Positions 44,061 through 53,000 of a DNA stretch of 64,000 nucleotides are shown here, piece by piece. The position numbers and the translations under genes are program-made. Origin of the DNA: Closterium sp. Naga37s-1 (lineage: Eukaryota; Streptophyta; Zygnematophyceae; Desmidiales; Closteriaceae); assembly GCA_947471745.1 (NCBI GenBank), contig CANJKZ010000724.1, forward strand, positions 3,577,501 through 3,641,500, given 5' to 3'. Each line of letters begins with the position of its first letter. The first letter of the stretch is position 1. Below the pieces are notes generated by a model. That model saw only the letters and a list, made by a program, of their open reading frames with translations. It did no database searches and was not told the origin of the DNA.

Positions 44061-45320
44061 GCTCCCTCAGGTGTGTCCCAGGTAGACGTTGTCGAGCCTG
44101 TCGAGGTAGCGGTTGACTCTGGTGGTGCTGTTGGGGGTGCTGAGCCTGGCGGTGTGGAGCCAGGGGGTGTTGAGCCTGAGCGTGTGGAGCCTAGGGGTGC
44201 TGCGCCTGAGTGTGTGGAGCCTGGGGGTGCTGAGCCTGAGCGTGTAGAGCCTGGGGGTGCTGAGCCTGAGCGTGTGGAGTCTGGGGGTGCCGAGCCTGGG
44301 GTTACTGAGTCTGCGGTCGCTGAGACTGGGGGTGCTGAGTCTGCTGGCGTTCGTACGGGGGCCTCGTCTTGGCGGGAGCCTCTCTCCCCACAGCAGCTGC
44401 GCGAGTGGTTTGCTCGCCGCTGGAGACGACAGCGAGGTGCTGCTGGAGCTGCTGGAGGTACTGCTGGAGGAGCTGAAGCTGCTGGCGGAGCTGGAGCTGC
44501 TGGAGCTGGAGGTGCTGCCGGAGCTGGAGCTGCTGGAGGTACTACTGGCACTGGAGCTGCTGGAGGAGCTGGTGCTGCTGGAGGAGCTGGAGCTGCTGGA
44601 GGAGCTGGAGCTGCTGGAGGAGCTGGAGACTCTGGTCCCGGAGGTGCTCGTACTGGAGGTACTGGAGCTGCTGGGGCTGGTGGTGCTGTCGGGGTTGCTG
44701 CTGGAGGTGCTCCTAGAGCTGGAGCTGCTGGAGGTGCTGGAGCTGGTGGTGCTGCGGGAGTAGGAGCAGGAGACCCTGGCGCTGGGGGTACTGGTGCTAT
44801 CTCTGCTGGTTCTGGAGATGCTGTGCGGCCGCGGCGATACTTTGTTCCGCTTCTTCAGCAGGTTCTTGACCTCCCGCCTTCTACTGGTCCCACTCTTCTC
44901 TTACTGTGTCCACCGCCTGCCCAGCCACAGTCGCAGCTACACCCAGCCTCTCCTCTGCCTGGTCCTTCTCCTTACTCTGGACGTACTAGAGGCCTTACGG
45001 AGCGTCGTGAGCCTGAGTCTCGTCCTTCATCGCCTGTTCGCGCTGTTCGCACTCGTCGTCGTGTCCCGCGTCCGCGTCCTCCTCCTGTCCTTGGCACGCA
45101 CGAGATGACACTTCGTCCTTCCACTGCTCCACTACGAGTCCCCCTGTCGTCTCCTCCTGCGTCCTCTCTTGCTAACGGACCCGACCCGGAGTCTGACTCC
45201 CTTCGTGCTGCTAGTCCTACTGTCACGCGTCTACTGGCCATAGTTGTCACTGACCCGTCGTTTGAGTCCACTGCTGCGTCTGCCCTAGTTGCTGAGCTTG
45301 TTGACTTTGCTGCTGCCTGA
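44061..45320 (+). pseudogene. C2 low-complexity linker between integrase and RT
   Basis: First 15-base repeats encoding EPGGAEP-like units (about 44120-44340: GVEPGGVEPERVEPGGAEPE), then REPLSPQQLREWFARRWRR, then an Ala/Gly run built on GCTGCTGGAG (about 44430-44830), then a Ser/Pro/Arg-rich stretch up to RLLAIVVTDPSFESTAASAL. The same order appears in C3 (51900-52990) and C4 (about 63260-62050). No enzyme domain. Confidence 0.78.
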
Positions 45321-46980
45321 CGTCTCGACTACACCGCTAGTCTTGTTGCTGAGTCTGAGTCTCTGTCCGTCGGGGGTGAGTGTGCTCTTGGCACGGACGT
45401 CCTTGAGGACAAGCAGGAGGAGTTTGAGTGCTTTGCCGCCGCTTTACCTCATCTCGTGTCCATGCTGATTGCCCCTGAGGGAGACCCGGATGCACCAGAC
45501 ATCCCAACCCCGCACTCTTACGCAGAGGCGATAGAGGGTCCCTACTCCTCTCAGTGGCAGACAGACATGGACGCAGAGATGGCTTCCTGGAAGTCCACAG
45601 GCACCCACGTCGACGATGTTCCCCCGCCTGGGGCGAGCATCGTCAGCGGCATGTGGATTTTCAGGGTGAAGCGGCCGCCGGGTTCTCCGTCTATCTTCAA
45701 GGCGCGTTACGTTGCACGAGGCTTCAGGCAGCGAGAGGGAGTTGACTTCTTCCAGACCTTCTCCCCCACCCCAAAGATGACCACTCTTCGGGTTCTGCTG
45801 CACATAGCTGCTCAGCGTGACTACGAGCTGCACTCTCTTGACTTCAGCACTGCTTTCCTACAGGGCAGCCTGCACGAGGAGATCTGGCTGCGCCGCCCAC
45901 CTGGCTTCACTGGGTCGTATCCTCCTGGTACCCAGTGGAGCCTCCAGCGGCCAGTCTACGGTCTCCGCCAGGCGCCCCGTGAGTGGCACGACAAACTGAG
46001 GATGACCCTAGCGGCTCTTGGCTTTGCTCCTTCCACTGCTGACCCGTCACTGTTTCTACGCACCGACACCTCTCTTCTGCCGTTCTACGTCCTCGTGTAC
46101 GTCGACGACTTGGTCTTTGCCACTTCTGACACTGAGGGACTCACCCACGTGAAGTACGAGCTGCAGAAGAGACACACGTGCACAGACCTGGGTGAGCTGC
46201 GCAGCTATGTTGGCTTGCGGATCACCCGAGACAGAGCACAGTGCACCATTACTTTGACTCAGTCACACATGGTGCAGCATCTTGCGCTCTCAGCTCTGCC
46301 TTCGGATGAGTCTGTAGAGCCGAGTGGCCCGTATCCAGAGCTTGTGGGCTGCCTCATGTACCTGATGACCGGCACTCGACCTGACCTGGCATACCCTCTC
46401 AGCATCCTGGCACGCTATGTTGCTCCTAGGAGACAAAGGAAGGAGCACGTGGATGCCGCTAAGAGGGTGTTGCGCTGCTTGTGCAGTACGTTGGGCATGG
46501 GGCTCGTGCTTGGAGGACGGGCTCGAGTTGTTCTCACTAGTCACGCAGACGCTTCCTGGGCTGACGACTTGGCTACGCAGCGATCGTCACAGGGTTACAC
46601 GTTCAGCCTTGGCTCCGGCTCTGTTTCTTGGCGGTCTACCCGCTCGTCTTCTGTTCTCAGCTCTAGTTGTGAGGCTGGGATCTGCGCTGGGGCCATGGCT
46701 GCACAGGAGCTTCGCTGGCTCACCTACCTGCTGACCGACCTGGGAGAGCCACCTCGTTCTCCTCCAGTGCTGTACGTCGACAACAAGGCCATGATTGCCT
46801 TGTGTTAGGAGCACAGACTGGAGCAAAGGACCAAGCATATCGCTCTGCGCTATTTCCTTGCTCGAGAGTTGCAGCAGCGTGGTCAGCTTCGTCTTGCTTA
46901 CGTGGCGACTCGGGCCAACATTGCTGATGTCTTCACCAAGGCACTTTAGCCTTGTGATCATGAGCGGTTCTGTACTGTTC
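45321..46980 (+). pseudogene. C2 reverse transcriptase and RNase H
   Basis: RT: MWIFRVKRPPGSPSIFKARY, FSPTPKMTTLRVLLHIAAQR, LHSLDFSTAFLQGSLHEEIW (first Asp), PVYGLRQAPREWHDKLRMTL, VLVYVDDLVFATSDTEGL (catalytic YVDD), LRSYVGLRITRDRAQ. RNase H: LTSHADASWADDLATQRSSQ, GYTFSLGSGSVSWRSTRSSS, LYVDNKAMIALC, then RANIADVFTKAL. Broken, but every block is recognisable. Confidence 0.85.
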
Positions 46981-47248
46981 TAGGCCTTGTGCCCATTGGG
47001 CCTCACTTGCTTACTTCTTGACTTTGCTTGTACTGTGATCTCTATACATATACATGCATGCTTACTCTTGTTAGGTTGTGATCACTGTATTGTTCGTTCA
47101 TCTTTATATAACTCTGCATGTGAACTGGCCTTGTGGCCATTTGCTTGTGCTCAGAATGTGTGGTGACGTCGTGATCCACCCTGAGCTTGCTTGCCTCTCT
47201 TGACTGGTCTTGTGACCTCTTGTTCTCCCCAATTTGCATATGGAGGTG
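46981..47248 (+). other. C2 3-prime untranslated region
   Basis: About 270 bases between the RNase H end and the 3-prime LTR: CATGTGAACTGGCCTTGTGG, GTGATCCACCCTGAGCTTGC and TTGTTCTCCCC. The same tail appears before the 3-prime LTRs of C3 (about 54765-54963) and C4 (reverse, 60011-60238), so it is a conserved untranslated part of family C. CATATGGAGGTG lies just before the LTR. Confidence 0.75.
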
Positions 47249-47378
47249 TGTCAAACTTATATGCTATAGTCTGTGTAGGCTGTAGTAGGGTAGGCAATAT
47301 AGGGTACAACACTTTTAGGTTTTGCTACTTGCACCCACGTGCTTGCTAGTTCATTCATTCCTCGTTCTTATTGTCACA
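47249..47378 (+). repeat. C2 3-prime LTR
   Basis: TGTCAAACTTATATGCTATA to CTTATTGTCACA, about 130 bp. It contains the family core GGCTGTAGTAGGGTAGGCAA, TATAGGGTACAACACTTTTA. The end may be two bases earlier. Confidence 0.75.
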
Positions 47379-47699
47379 GTAATAAGACAAGTATTGGCAG
47401 GATTCTATTTTGTTTGATTTGCTTTTGTTTTGGTTTTCTATTTCGGGTTATTAATTCGTACAAGATCTCCTAATGGTTAACTTTGCTAAAAGTCATATTT
47501 TTATGTATTATTCTTTTTAGAATTCATAAAAGTCTTAATGAAGTTTATTCAATCAAAATTACTACATAACTCGAATACTAAAACGTATCGAGAATTCTGA
47601 TTTATTTCGTACTAAGGTTTATATTTGATATTCATATTCTTCTTATAATAGAAAAAATAGAAAATTTTGTGGAGATTATAAAAATATGAAAGTACGAGC
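47379..47699 (+). other. Plastid-derived DNA, left part
   Basis: GC content drops sharply to AT-rich sequence, with the rpl36 start at 47686. The 300 bases before it show no gene I can name; in many green plastids infA or another ribosomal protein gene would lie here, but I do not see one. The right part of the same insert is at 55104-55715. Confidence 0.65.
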
Positions 47700-47700
47700 T
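47686..47700 (+). pseudogene. rpl36: rpl36 5-prime piece (plastid ribosomal protein L36)
   Basis: ATG AAA GTA CGA GCT encodes MKVRA, the universal start of bacterial-type L36. A copia element follows at once; the rest of the gene is at 55104-55202 in the same reading order. Bases ACGAGC(T) occur at both junctions (47694-47700 and 55097-55103), as expected for a duplicated target. The protein belongs to the large ribosomal subunit of plastids. Here it sits in transposon-rich nuclear-type DNA and is presumably dead. Confidence 0.85.
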
Positions 47701-47831
47701 GTCAGAACATTATATAGCTTATGCTGTTGTGTAGGCTATAGTGGGGTATCCCATAGGGGGTACAACCCAATTAGGGTTTCCTATATGTACTCACTTCATT
47801 CATAGTTCACACATTCACGTTCTCCTTTCCA
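47700..47831 (+). repeat. C3 5-prime LTR
   Basis: 132 bp, TGTCAGAACATTATATAGC to TTCTCCTTTCCA. The core shared with family B LTRs is at about 47733-47777 (GGCTATAGTGGGG, CCATAGGGGGTACAAC, TTAGGG). A TATATAG near the start could be a promoter element. It is very short for a copia LTR. Confidence 0.9.
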
Positions 47832-48844
47832 CATGGAATCAGAGCAGGTCCCCTCCTAGGGACTGTTTCTAGGGCCCACCGAAGCGCGCCCCGAGGCGCG
47901 CTTTCCTTTTTTTTAGCGACCCTCCGTGTCGCCCCTAGCGGCCCGTTGCGCCGCCCTTACCTACGCGAGCCCGCCGCCCTTACGTCGCGGCCCAGCCGCC
48001 CTCACGTCGCGGCCCCGCCGCCCTCACCTACGCGGCCCCGCCGCCCTTAAGTCGCGGCCCCGCCGCCCTCACGTCGCGGCCCCGCCGCCCTCACGTCGCG
48101 GCCCCGTCGCCCTTGCCTACGCGGCCCCGCCGCCCTCACGTCGCGGCCCCGCCGCCCTCACGTCGCGGCCCCGCCGCCCTCACCTACGCGGCCCCGCCGC
48201 CCTTAAGTCGCGGCCCCGCCGCCCTCACGTCGCGGCCCCGCCGCCCTCACGTCGCGGCCCCCACCGCCCTTGCCTACGCGGCCCCGCCGCCCTCACTTAC
48301 GCGGCCCCGCCGCCCTCACGACGCGGCCCTGCCGCCCTCACGTCGCGGCCTCGCCGCCCTTGCCTACGCGGCCCCGCCGCCCTCACCTTCGCGGCCCCGC
48401 CGCCCTCACGTCGCGGCCCCGCCGCCCTCACTTCGCGGCCCCGCCGCCCTCACCTACGCGGCCCCGCCGCCCCACTTCGCGGCCCCGCCGCCTACGGTAC
48501 CGGCCCCGCCGCCTATCCTCACCGGCCCCGCCGCCTACGACCGCCGAGCCGCCCTGCCGCCGAGCCGCCCAGCAGCCGAGCCGCCCGGGAGCCGAGCCGC
48601 CCTGCCGCCGAACCGCCCTGCCGCCGAGCCGCCCGGGAGCCGAGCCGCCGAGCCGCCCTGCCGCCGAGCCGCCCTGCCGCCGAGCCGCCTGGGAGCCGAG
48701 CCGCCCAGCAGCCGAGCCGCCGAGCCGCCCAGCCGCCGGGCCGCCCTACTGCCGAGCCGCCCGACCTGCCCTGCCTGGTGAGCACAGCACCACTGTTACT
48801 GCGTGCCCTTCCCCTACTGCTTGCACTACTACACTGTCGTCGTC
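47832..48844 (+). repeat. C3 leader: GC-rich tandem repeats
   Basis: After the primer site (about 47834-47848) and a GGGCCCACCGAAGCGCGCC stretch, a unit like CGCGGCCCCGCCGCCCTCAC is repeated many times from about 47970 to 48480, then a 10-base unit CCGAGCCGCC from about 48540 to 48770. Open frames run through it in several phases because the unit is GC-rich and stop-poor; I do not call them genes. It may form strong RNA structure before gag. Confidence 0.85.
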
Positions 48845-50660
48845 ATGGCTACCCCTAGTGTCCTCGCTTTTGACGCTGAGGGTCGAGCCATTGACTTTGA
48901 GGTCTGGGTCGACGACCTGCAGCTGTTCTTACAGTGCGATAGGGCGGACGGTCTTTCCCTCTTTGACCTCACCTCTGGCGCCTCTCCTGCCCCTGCTGCT
49001 GATGCTGACCCCACTGTTCGCTCTCAGTGGGCCACCCGCGATGCTGCTGCACGTCTTGCTGTGCGTCGCCACCTGCCTACCACTGAGCGCGCGCACTTTA
49101 GTCAGTACAAGAGTGCTCAGACCTTGTACGACGCTGTAGTTGCGCGCTACTCTTCCCCTGCCACTGCTGCCCTGAGCCGCCTCATGCTACCGTACCTCTT
49201 TCCTGACCTTGCTGCCTTTCCCACTGTCGCTGACCTCATTACGCACCTCCGCACTAGTGACACTCGCTACCGCGCCGCCCTTCCTGCTGAGTTCTGCGCC
49301 AAGAACCCCCCCCCCCATGTACATCACTCTCTATTACATAGTCACACGCCTCCCTGACTCCCTTCGCGTAGTCAGGGACCACTTCCTCTCAGTCTGTCCC
49401 ACCACTCTCACTGTCGACCTCCTCGAGAAGTCCCTCCTGGCGGCGGAGAAGAGCATCGTCGCTGTAGGAGCCTCTCGTGGTGACCCTCGCACCCCCATCT
49501 TTGAGGGGTGTTCTCCTTCCCCCCTGCTGCCCTCTGTTGCCTCTGCTGCTGCTGCCGACCTGCTTGGTCTTGAGTCGGTCTGCGCGGCGTCTGCCCCTAG
49601 CGGGAGACGCCGCCCTGGCAGGGGCAAGGGGGGCAAGGGCGCGGGTGGAACTGGCGGGGGCGGTGGAGGTGGCGGTGGAGGCGGCGGAGGGAGTGGGGGT
49701 GGCGGTGGGAGTGGTGGCGGGGGCGGTGGTGGCGGTGGCAGCAGCGGAGGAGGAGGCGGTGGTGGCGGCAGCGGTGGGAGCGGAGGCAGCGGTGGTGGTG
49801 GAGGTGGAGGCGGCGGTGGCGGAGGGGGTGGAGCTGGTCGGGGTGGTGCCCCGCAGCGTAGCGGCTCTGGTGGTGGCCAGCGTCAGCAGCAGCAGCAGCA
49901 GCAGCGTTCGCGGGACATCCCCCCGCCCCAGCAGCTCCGTGAGTGGTACACGCAGCGTCAGCGGGGTGGGGGTTTTGGTCCGTGCACCTACGTCCTTCGT
50001 TCCGGCGACCGCGCGGGTGAGCAGTGTGGGGGTGCCCACCCCACCCAGCGCTGCTTTGGCCGCCTGACGGACGCTTGGCGTCAGCAGTTCCCCGAGGCTA
50101 GTGAGATTCCCCGTTGGGGAGAGCTGTCTAGGGCTGGCGTAGCTATCTTTGATCTTGACTTTGATGCTATCCTTGCTGCCATGTATGCTGTGACTATTAG
50201 TGAGGAGGGTGACTGTTACCGGTGTTTCCCGCCCGACCCGGGCATTGGTACTGCTGCGCTAGGTACTTCTGCGGCTGCTGCTCTAGGTGCCAGTGCGTCT
50301 GCACTCTCAGGTACTGGTGAGGCTGCGCTCTCAGGTACTGCGTCGGCTTCGGCCTCCCTCACCTTCACGCTTGACTCAGGGGCTTCTCGCTCCTTCTTTC
50401 GAGACCGCACCACACTCACGCCGCTTGGCCGGCCGGTTGCAGTCTCCCTGGCTGACCCCTCTGGGGGTCCTGTCCTCTCTCACTTCTCCACTGTCCTCCC
50501 GTGTCCGGCTGCCCCCTCGGGCACCTTGTCTGGTCTGTACCTCCCCTCGTTCTCGACGAACTTGGTGAGTGGTGCTGACCTGCAGGATGCGGGGGTTCAC
50601 CAGTTTACTCCTGCGAGTCAGCGGGTGACCCACTGCTCGGACGCCCGCACAGGCCGACAC
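48845..50660 (+). CDS. C3 Gag and protease
   Basis: Start MATPSVLAFDAEGRAIDFEV at 48845. Gag body: WVDDLQLFLQCDRADGLSLF, RLAVRRHLPTTERAHFSQYK, YLFPDLAAFPTVADLITHLR, IVTRLPDSLRVVRDHFLSVC, EKSIVAVGASRGDPRTPIFE. A nearly pure Gly/Ser stretch of about 70 residues is at about 49645-49855, then a Gln run, PPPQQLREWYTQRQRGGGFG, and CTYVLRSGDRAGEQCGGAHP followed by TQRCF: Cys-x13-Cys-x3-His-x4-Cys instead of the usual knuckle. Protease: FTLDSGASRSFFRDRTTLTP near 50360-50420. Gag packages the RNA; the protease matures the particle. The frame would normally run on into integrase. Confidence 0.85.
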
Positions 50661-51845
50661 CTGGCCACGTTTTCGCGTCGGCCGGGGAGTCTCTACACCC
50701 TGACCACTGAGTCTCCTCCTGTCCCTGCGTCTGGCCAGGTAGCTGCGTCGGGTCAGGTGTTTTCTGCTGCGTCCAGGTCTGGTCCTGAGTCTGCCCCCTG
50801 CTCGTGTCGCCGCCTGTCTCAGGAGACTCTCCTGTGGCACCACCGTCTTGGCCACCCCTCCTTGCCTCGTCTTCGGGGCATGGCTTCCCGTGTCCTTGTC
50901 TCTGGTCTTCCCCGGTCTCTCCCTCCCCTTCCTTCGGGACCCGGACCTTCCTGTGTCCCCTGTGTCGAGGGGCGGCTCCGGGCTGCCCCTCACTCCTCCC
51001 AGTTTCCCCCGACAGAGGCTCCTCTGCAGACGCTTCACATGGACGTGTGGGGCCCGGCCCGCGTCCGTGGGCAGGGTCACGAGCGCTACTTCCTGCTGGT
51101 GGTTGACGACTACTCGCGTTACACCACAGTCTTCCCCTTGCGCAGCAAGGGTGATGTCACCGAGGTGTTGATCGACTGGATCCGCGCAGCTCGTCTCCAG
51201 CTCAGGAGGAGCTTCGGCTCGGACTTTCCTGTTCTGCGTCTGCACTCTGACCGAGGTGGAGAGTTCTCCTCTGGCCTTCTGCGAGCCTACTGTCGTGCAC
51301 GAGGCATCCGCCAGACCTTTACGCTTCCGGACTCTCCACAGCAAAATGGGATTGCTGAGCGCCGCATTGGCATGGTCATGGACGTCGCTCGTACGTCCAT
51401 GATGCATGCGGCTGCCCCCCATTTTCTGTGGCCGTTTGCGGTTCGGTACGCGGCGCATCAGATCAACCTTCACCCCAGGGTCTCCCGGCCGGAGACCTCC
51501 CCAGCTCTGCTGTGGACGGGGAAGGTCGGCGATGCGTCTGCGTTCCGTGTCTGGGGATCTCGGGCGTTTGTCCGCGACTTGTCTGCGGACAAGCTCTCCC
51601 CTCGTGCTGCTCCCTGTGTCTTCCTCGGCTTCCCCCCTGACGCCCCAGGGTGGCAGTTCTACCACCCCTCCTCTCGTCGTGTTCTGTCCTCCCAGGACGT
51701 CACGTTCGACGAGTCAGTCCCCTTCTACCGCCTCTTCCCCTACCGTACTCCTTCCCTCCCCCCGCCACCGCACTTCCTTGTGCCAGGTCCCCCCCCGGTA
51801 GACCCCCTTCCCCCTCAGGGTCCTGCCCCTTCAGGTGTGTCCTAG
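50661..51845 (+). CDS. C3 integrase
   Basis: Zinc region LWHHRLGHPSLPRLRGMASR with CVPCVEGRLRAAPHSSQFP. Core: LHMDVWGPARVRGQGHERYF, LLVVDDYSRYTTVFPLRSKG, LRLHSDRGGEFSSGLLRAYC, NGIAERRIGMVMDVARTSMM, APHFLWPFAVRYAAHQINLH. The D, D, E positions are visible. It ends with VFLGFPPDAPGWQFYHPSSR and PFYRLFPYRTPSLPPPP. The stretch at 51419-51479 is the family C counterpart of the patch in A1. Confidence 0.88.
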   Translation: MATFSRRPGSLYTLTTESPPVPASGQVAASGQVFSAASRSGPESAPCSCRRLSQETLLWHHRLGHPSLPRLRGMASRVLVSGLPRSLPPLPSGPGPSCVPCVEGRLRAAPHSSQFPPTEAPLQTLHMDVWGPARVRGQGHERYFLLVVDDYSRYTTVFPLRSKGDVTEVLIDWIRAARLQLRRSFGSDFPVLRLHSDRGGEFSSGLLRAYCRARGIRQTFTLPDSPQQNGIAERRIGMVMDVARTSMMHAAAPHFLWPFAVRYAAHQINLHPRVSRPETSPALLWTGKVGDASAFRVWGSRAFVRDLSADKLSPRAAPCVFLGFPPDAPGWQFYHPSSRRVLSSQDVTFDESVPFYRLFPYRTPSLPPPPHFLVPGPPPVDPLPPQGPAPSGVS

Positions 51846-53000
51846 GTAGACGCAGTCGAGCCGGTCGAGGTTGCTGGTGACTCTGGTCCTGCTGCGGGTG
51901 CTGAGCCTGGGGGTGCTGACTCTGGGGGTGCTACGCGCGTGGGTGCTGAGCCTGGGGGTGCTGAGCCTGGGGGTGCTGAGTCTGGGGGTGCTGAGCCTGG
52001 GGGTACTGTGACTGGGGGTGCTGAGCCTGGGGGTGCGGAGTCTGGGGGTGCTGAGCCTGGGGGTGCTGCGACTGGGGGTACTGAGCCAGGGGGTGCTGCG
52101 TCTGGAGCTGCTGAGCCTGGAGCTCCGGAGCCTGCGGCCACTGGACCTCCCCTTGTGGCGTCTGGCGGTGCGGGACCTGGCGGTTCTCCGGGTGCTTCGC
52201 CTCGGCGGGAGCCCCTCTCTCCACAGGAGCTGCGCGAGTGGTTTGCTCGCCGCTGGAGACGTACTGCTGGAGCTGGAGCTCCTTCGACTGCTGAGGGTAC
52301 TTGTGCCGCTGGTCCCGGAGCTGCTGGGCCCTCGGGTCCGCCTGGAGCTGGAGCTGCTGCGGGTGTTGGTGCTGAGACTGCTGCTGTTCTTCCTGGCGGT
52401 GGTCCTGCTGCGGGTGCTGCTGGTGCTGCTGGAGGTCCTGCCGCTGGAGGTGCTGTTGGCGCTGGTGCTGCTGCTGAGGGTGCTGTCCCTGCTGTGTCTG
52501 GAGTCGCCGCGCGGCCTCAGCCGTACTTCGTTCCACTCCTACAGCAGGTTCTTGGTCTTTCTCCTCCTGCAGCGTGTCCACCGCCTGTTCAGTCACAGTC
52601 CCAGTTAGAGCCCGCCTCCCCACTTCCTGCTCCCTCTCCTTACACTGGTCCCACTGGAGGTCTTGCTGAGCGTCGTGAGCCTGCGTCTCGTCCTGCGTCG
52701 CCTGTTCGTGCTGCTCGCGCTAGTAGTCGCGGTTCGCGTCAGCGTCCTCCTCCTGTCCCTGGCACGCACCGGATGTCTTTGCGTCCGTCCACTGCTCCTC
52801 TGCGTGCCCCTTTGCCTTCTCCTCCTGAGTCCTCCCTTCCTGCACTTACCGACCCAGAGTCCGACTCTCTTCGTGCTGCTAGTCCTACTGTCACACGTCT
52901 CCTTGCTACTGTCGTCACTGACCCCTCTTTTGAGTCCACTGCTGCGTCTGCGCTTGCTGCTGAGCTCGTCGACTTTGCTGCTCGCTGTCGTCTAGACTAC
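51846..53000 (+). CDS. C3 repeat linker between integrase and RT
   Basis: A 15-base unit GGTGCTGAGCCTGGG is repeated from about 51900 to 52140, encoding EPGGAEPGGAES-like protein. REPLSPQELREWFARRWRRT follows, then an Ala/Gly-rich stretch (about 52260-52500), then Ser/Pro/Arg-rich sequence and TRLLATVVTDPSFESTAASA. The minus strand also stays open across the repeat, but that is a by-product. Probably a flexible spacer in Pol; whether it is cleaved out is unknown. Confidence 0.8.

Larger units (their letters stand above)
40574..47378 (+). mobile_element. Copia element C2, 5-prime truncated
   Basis: Leader repeats (40574-41077), gag from ATG 41078, protease, integrase, linker, RT, RNase H and a 3-prime LTR of about 130 bp (47249-47378). 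The 5-prime LTR is missing; the left joint is to family A scrap. It is broken in about five places, and more diverged from C3 and C4 than they are from each other, so it is an older copy. Its right edge touches the plastid-like DNA, which may have been its landing site. Confidence 0.88.

Noticed and set aside
47379-47699. infA or another named plastid gene before rpl36
   Set aside because: I looked for the start and core of InfA and saw neither; AT-rich sequence alone is not evidence.
47926-48858. Open frames of 200-310 codons, rich in RPRRPHVAAPPPS units
   Set aside because: They are produced in several phases at once by a stop-poor GC-rich tandem repeat in the C3 leader. No domain, and the unit differs in other copies.
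50376-51665. Minus-strand frame of 429 codons
   Set aside because: It is antisense to the C3 protease-integrase region, whose sense frame has all the expected motifs.
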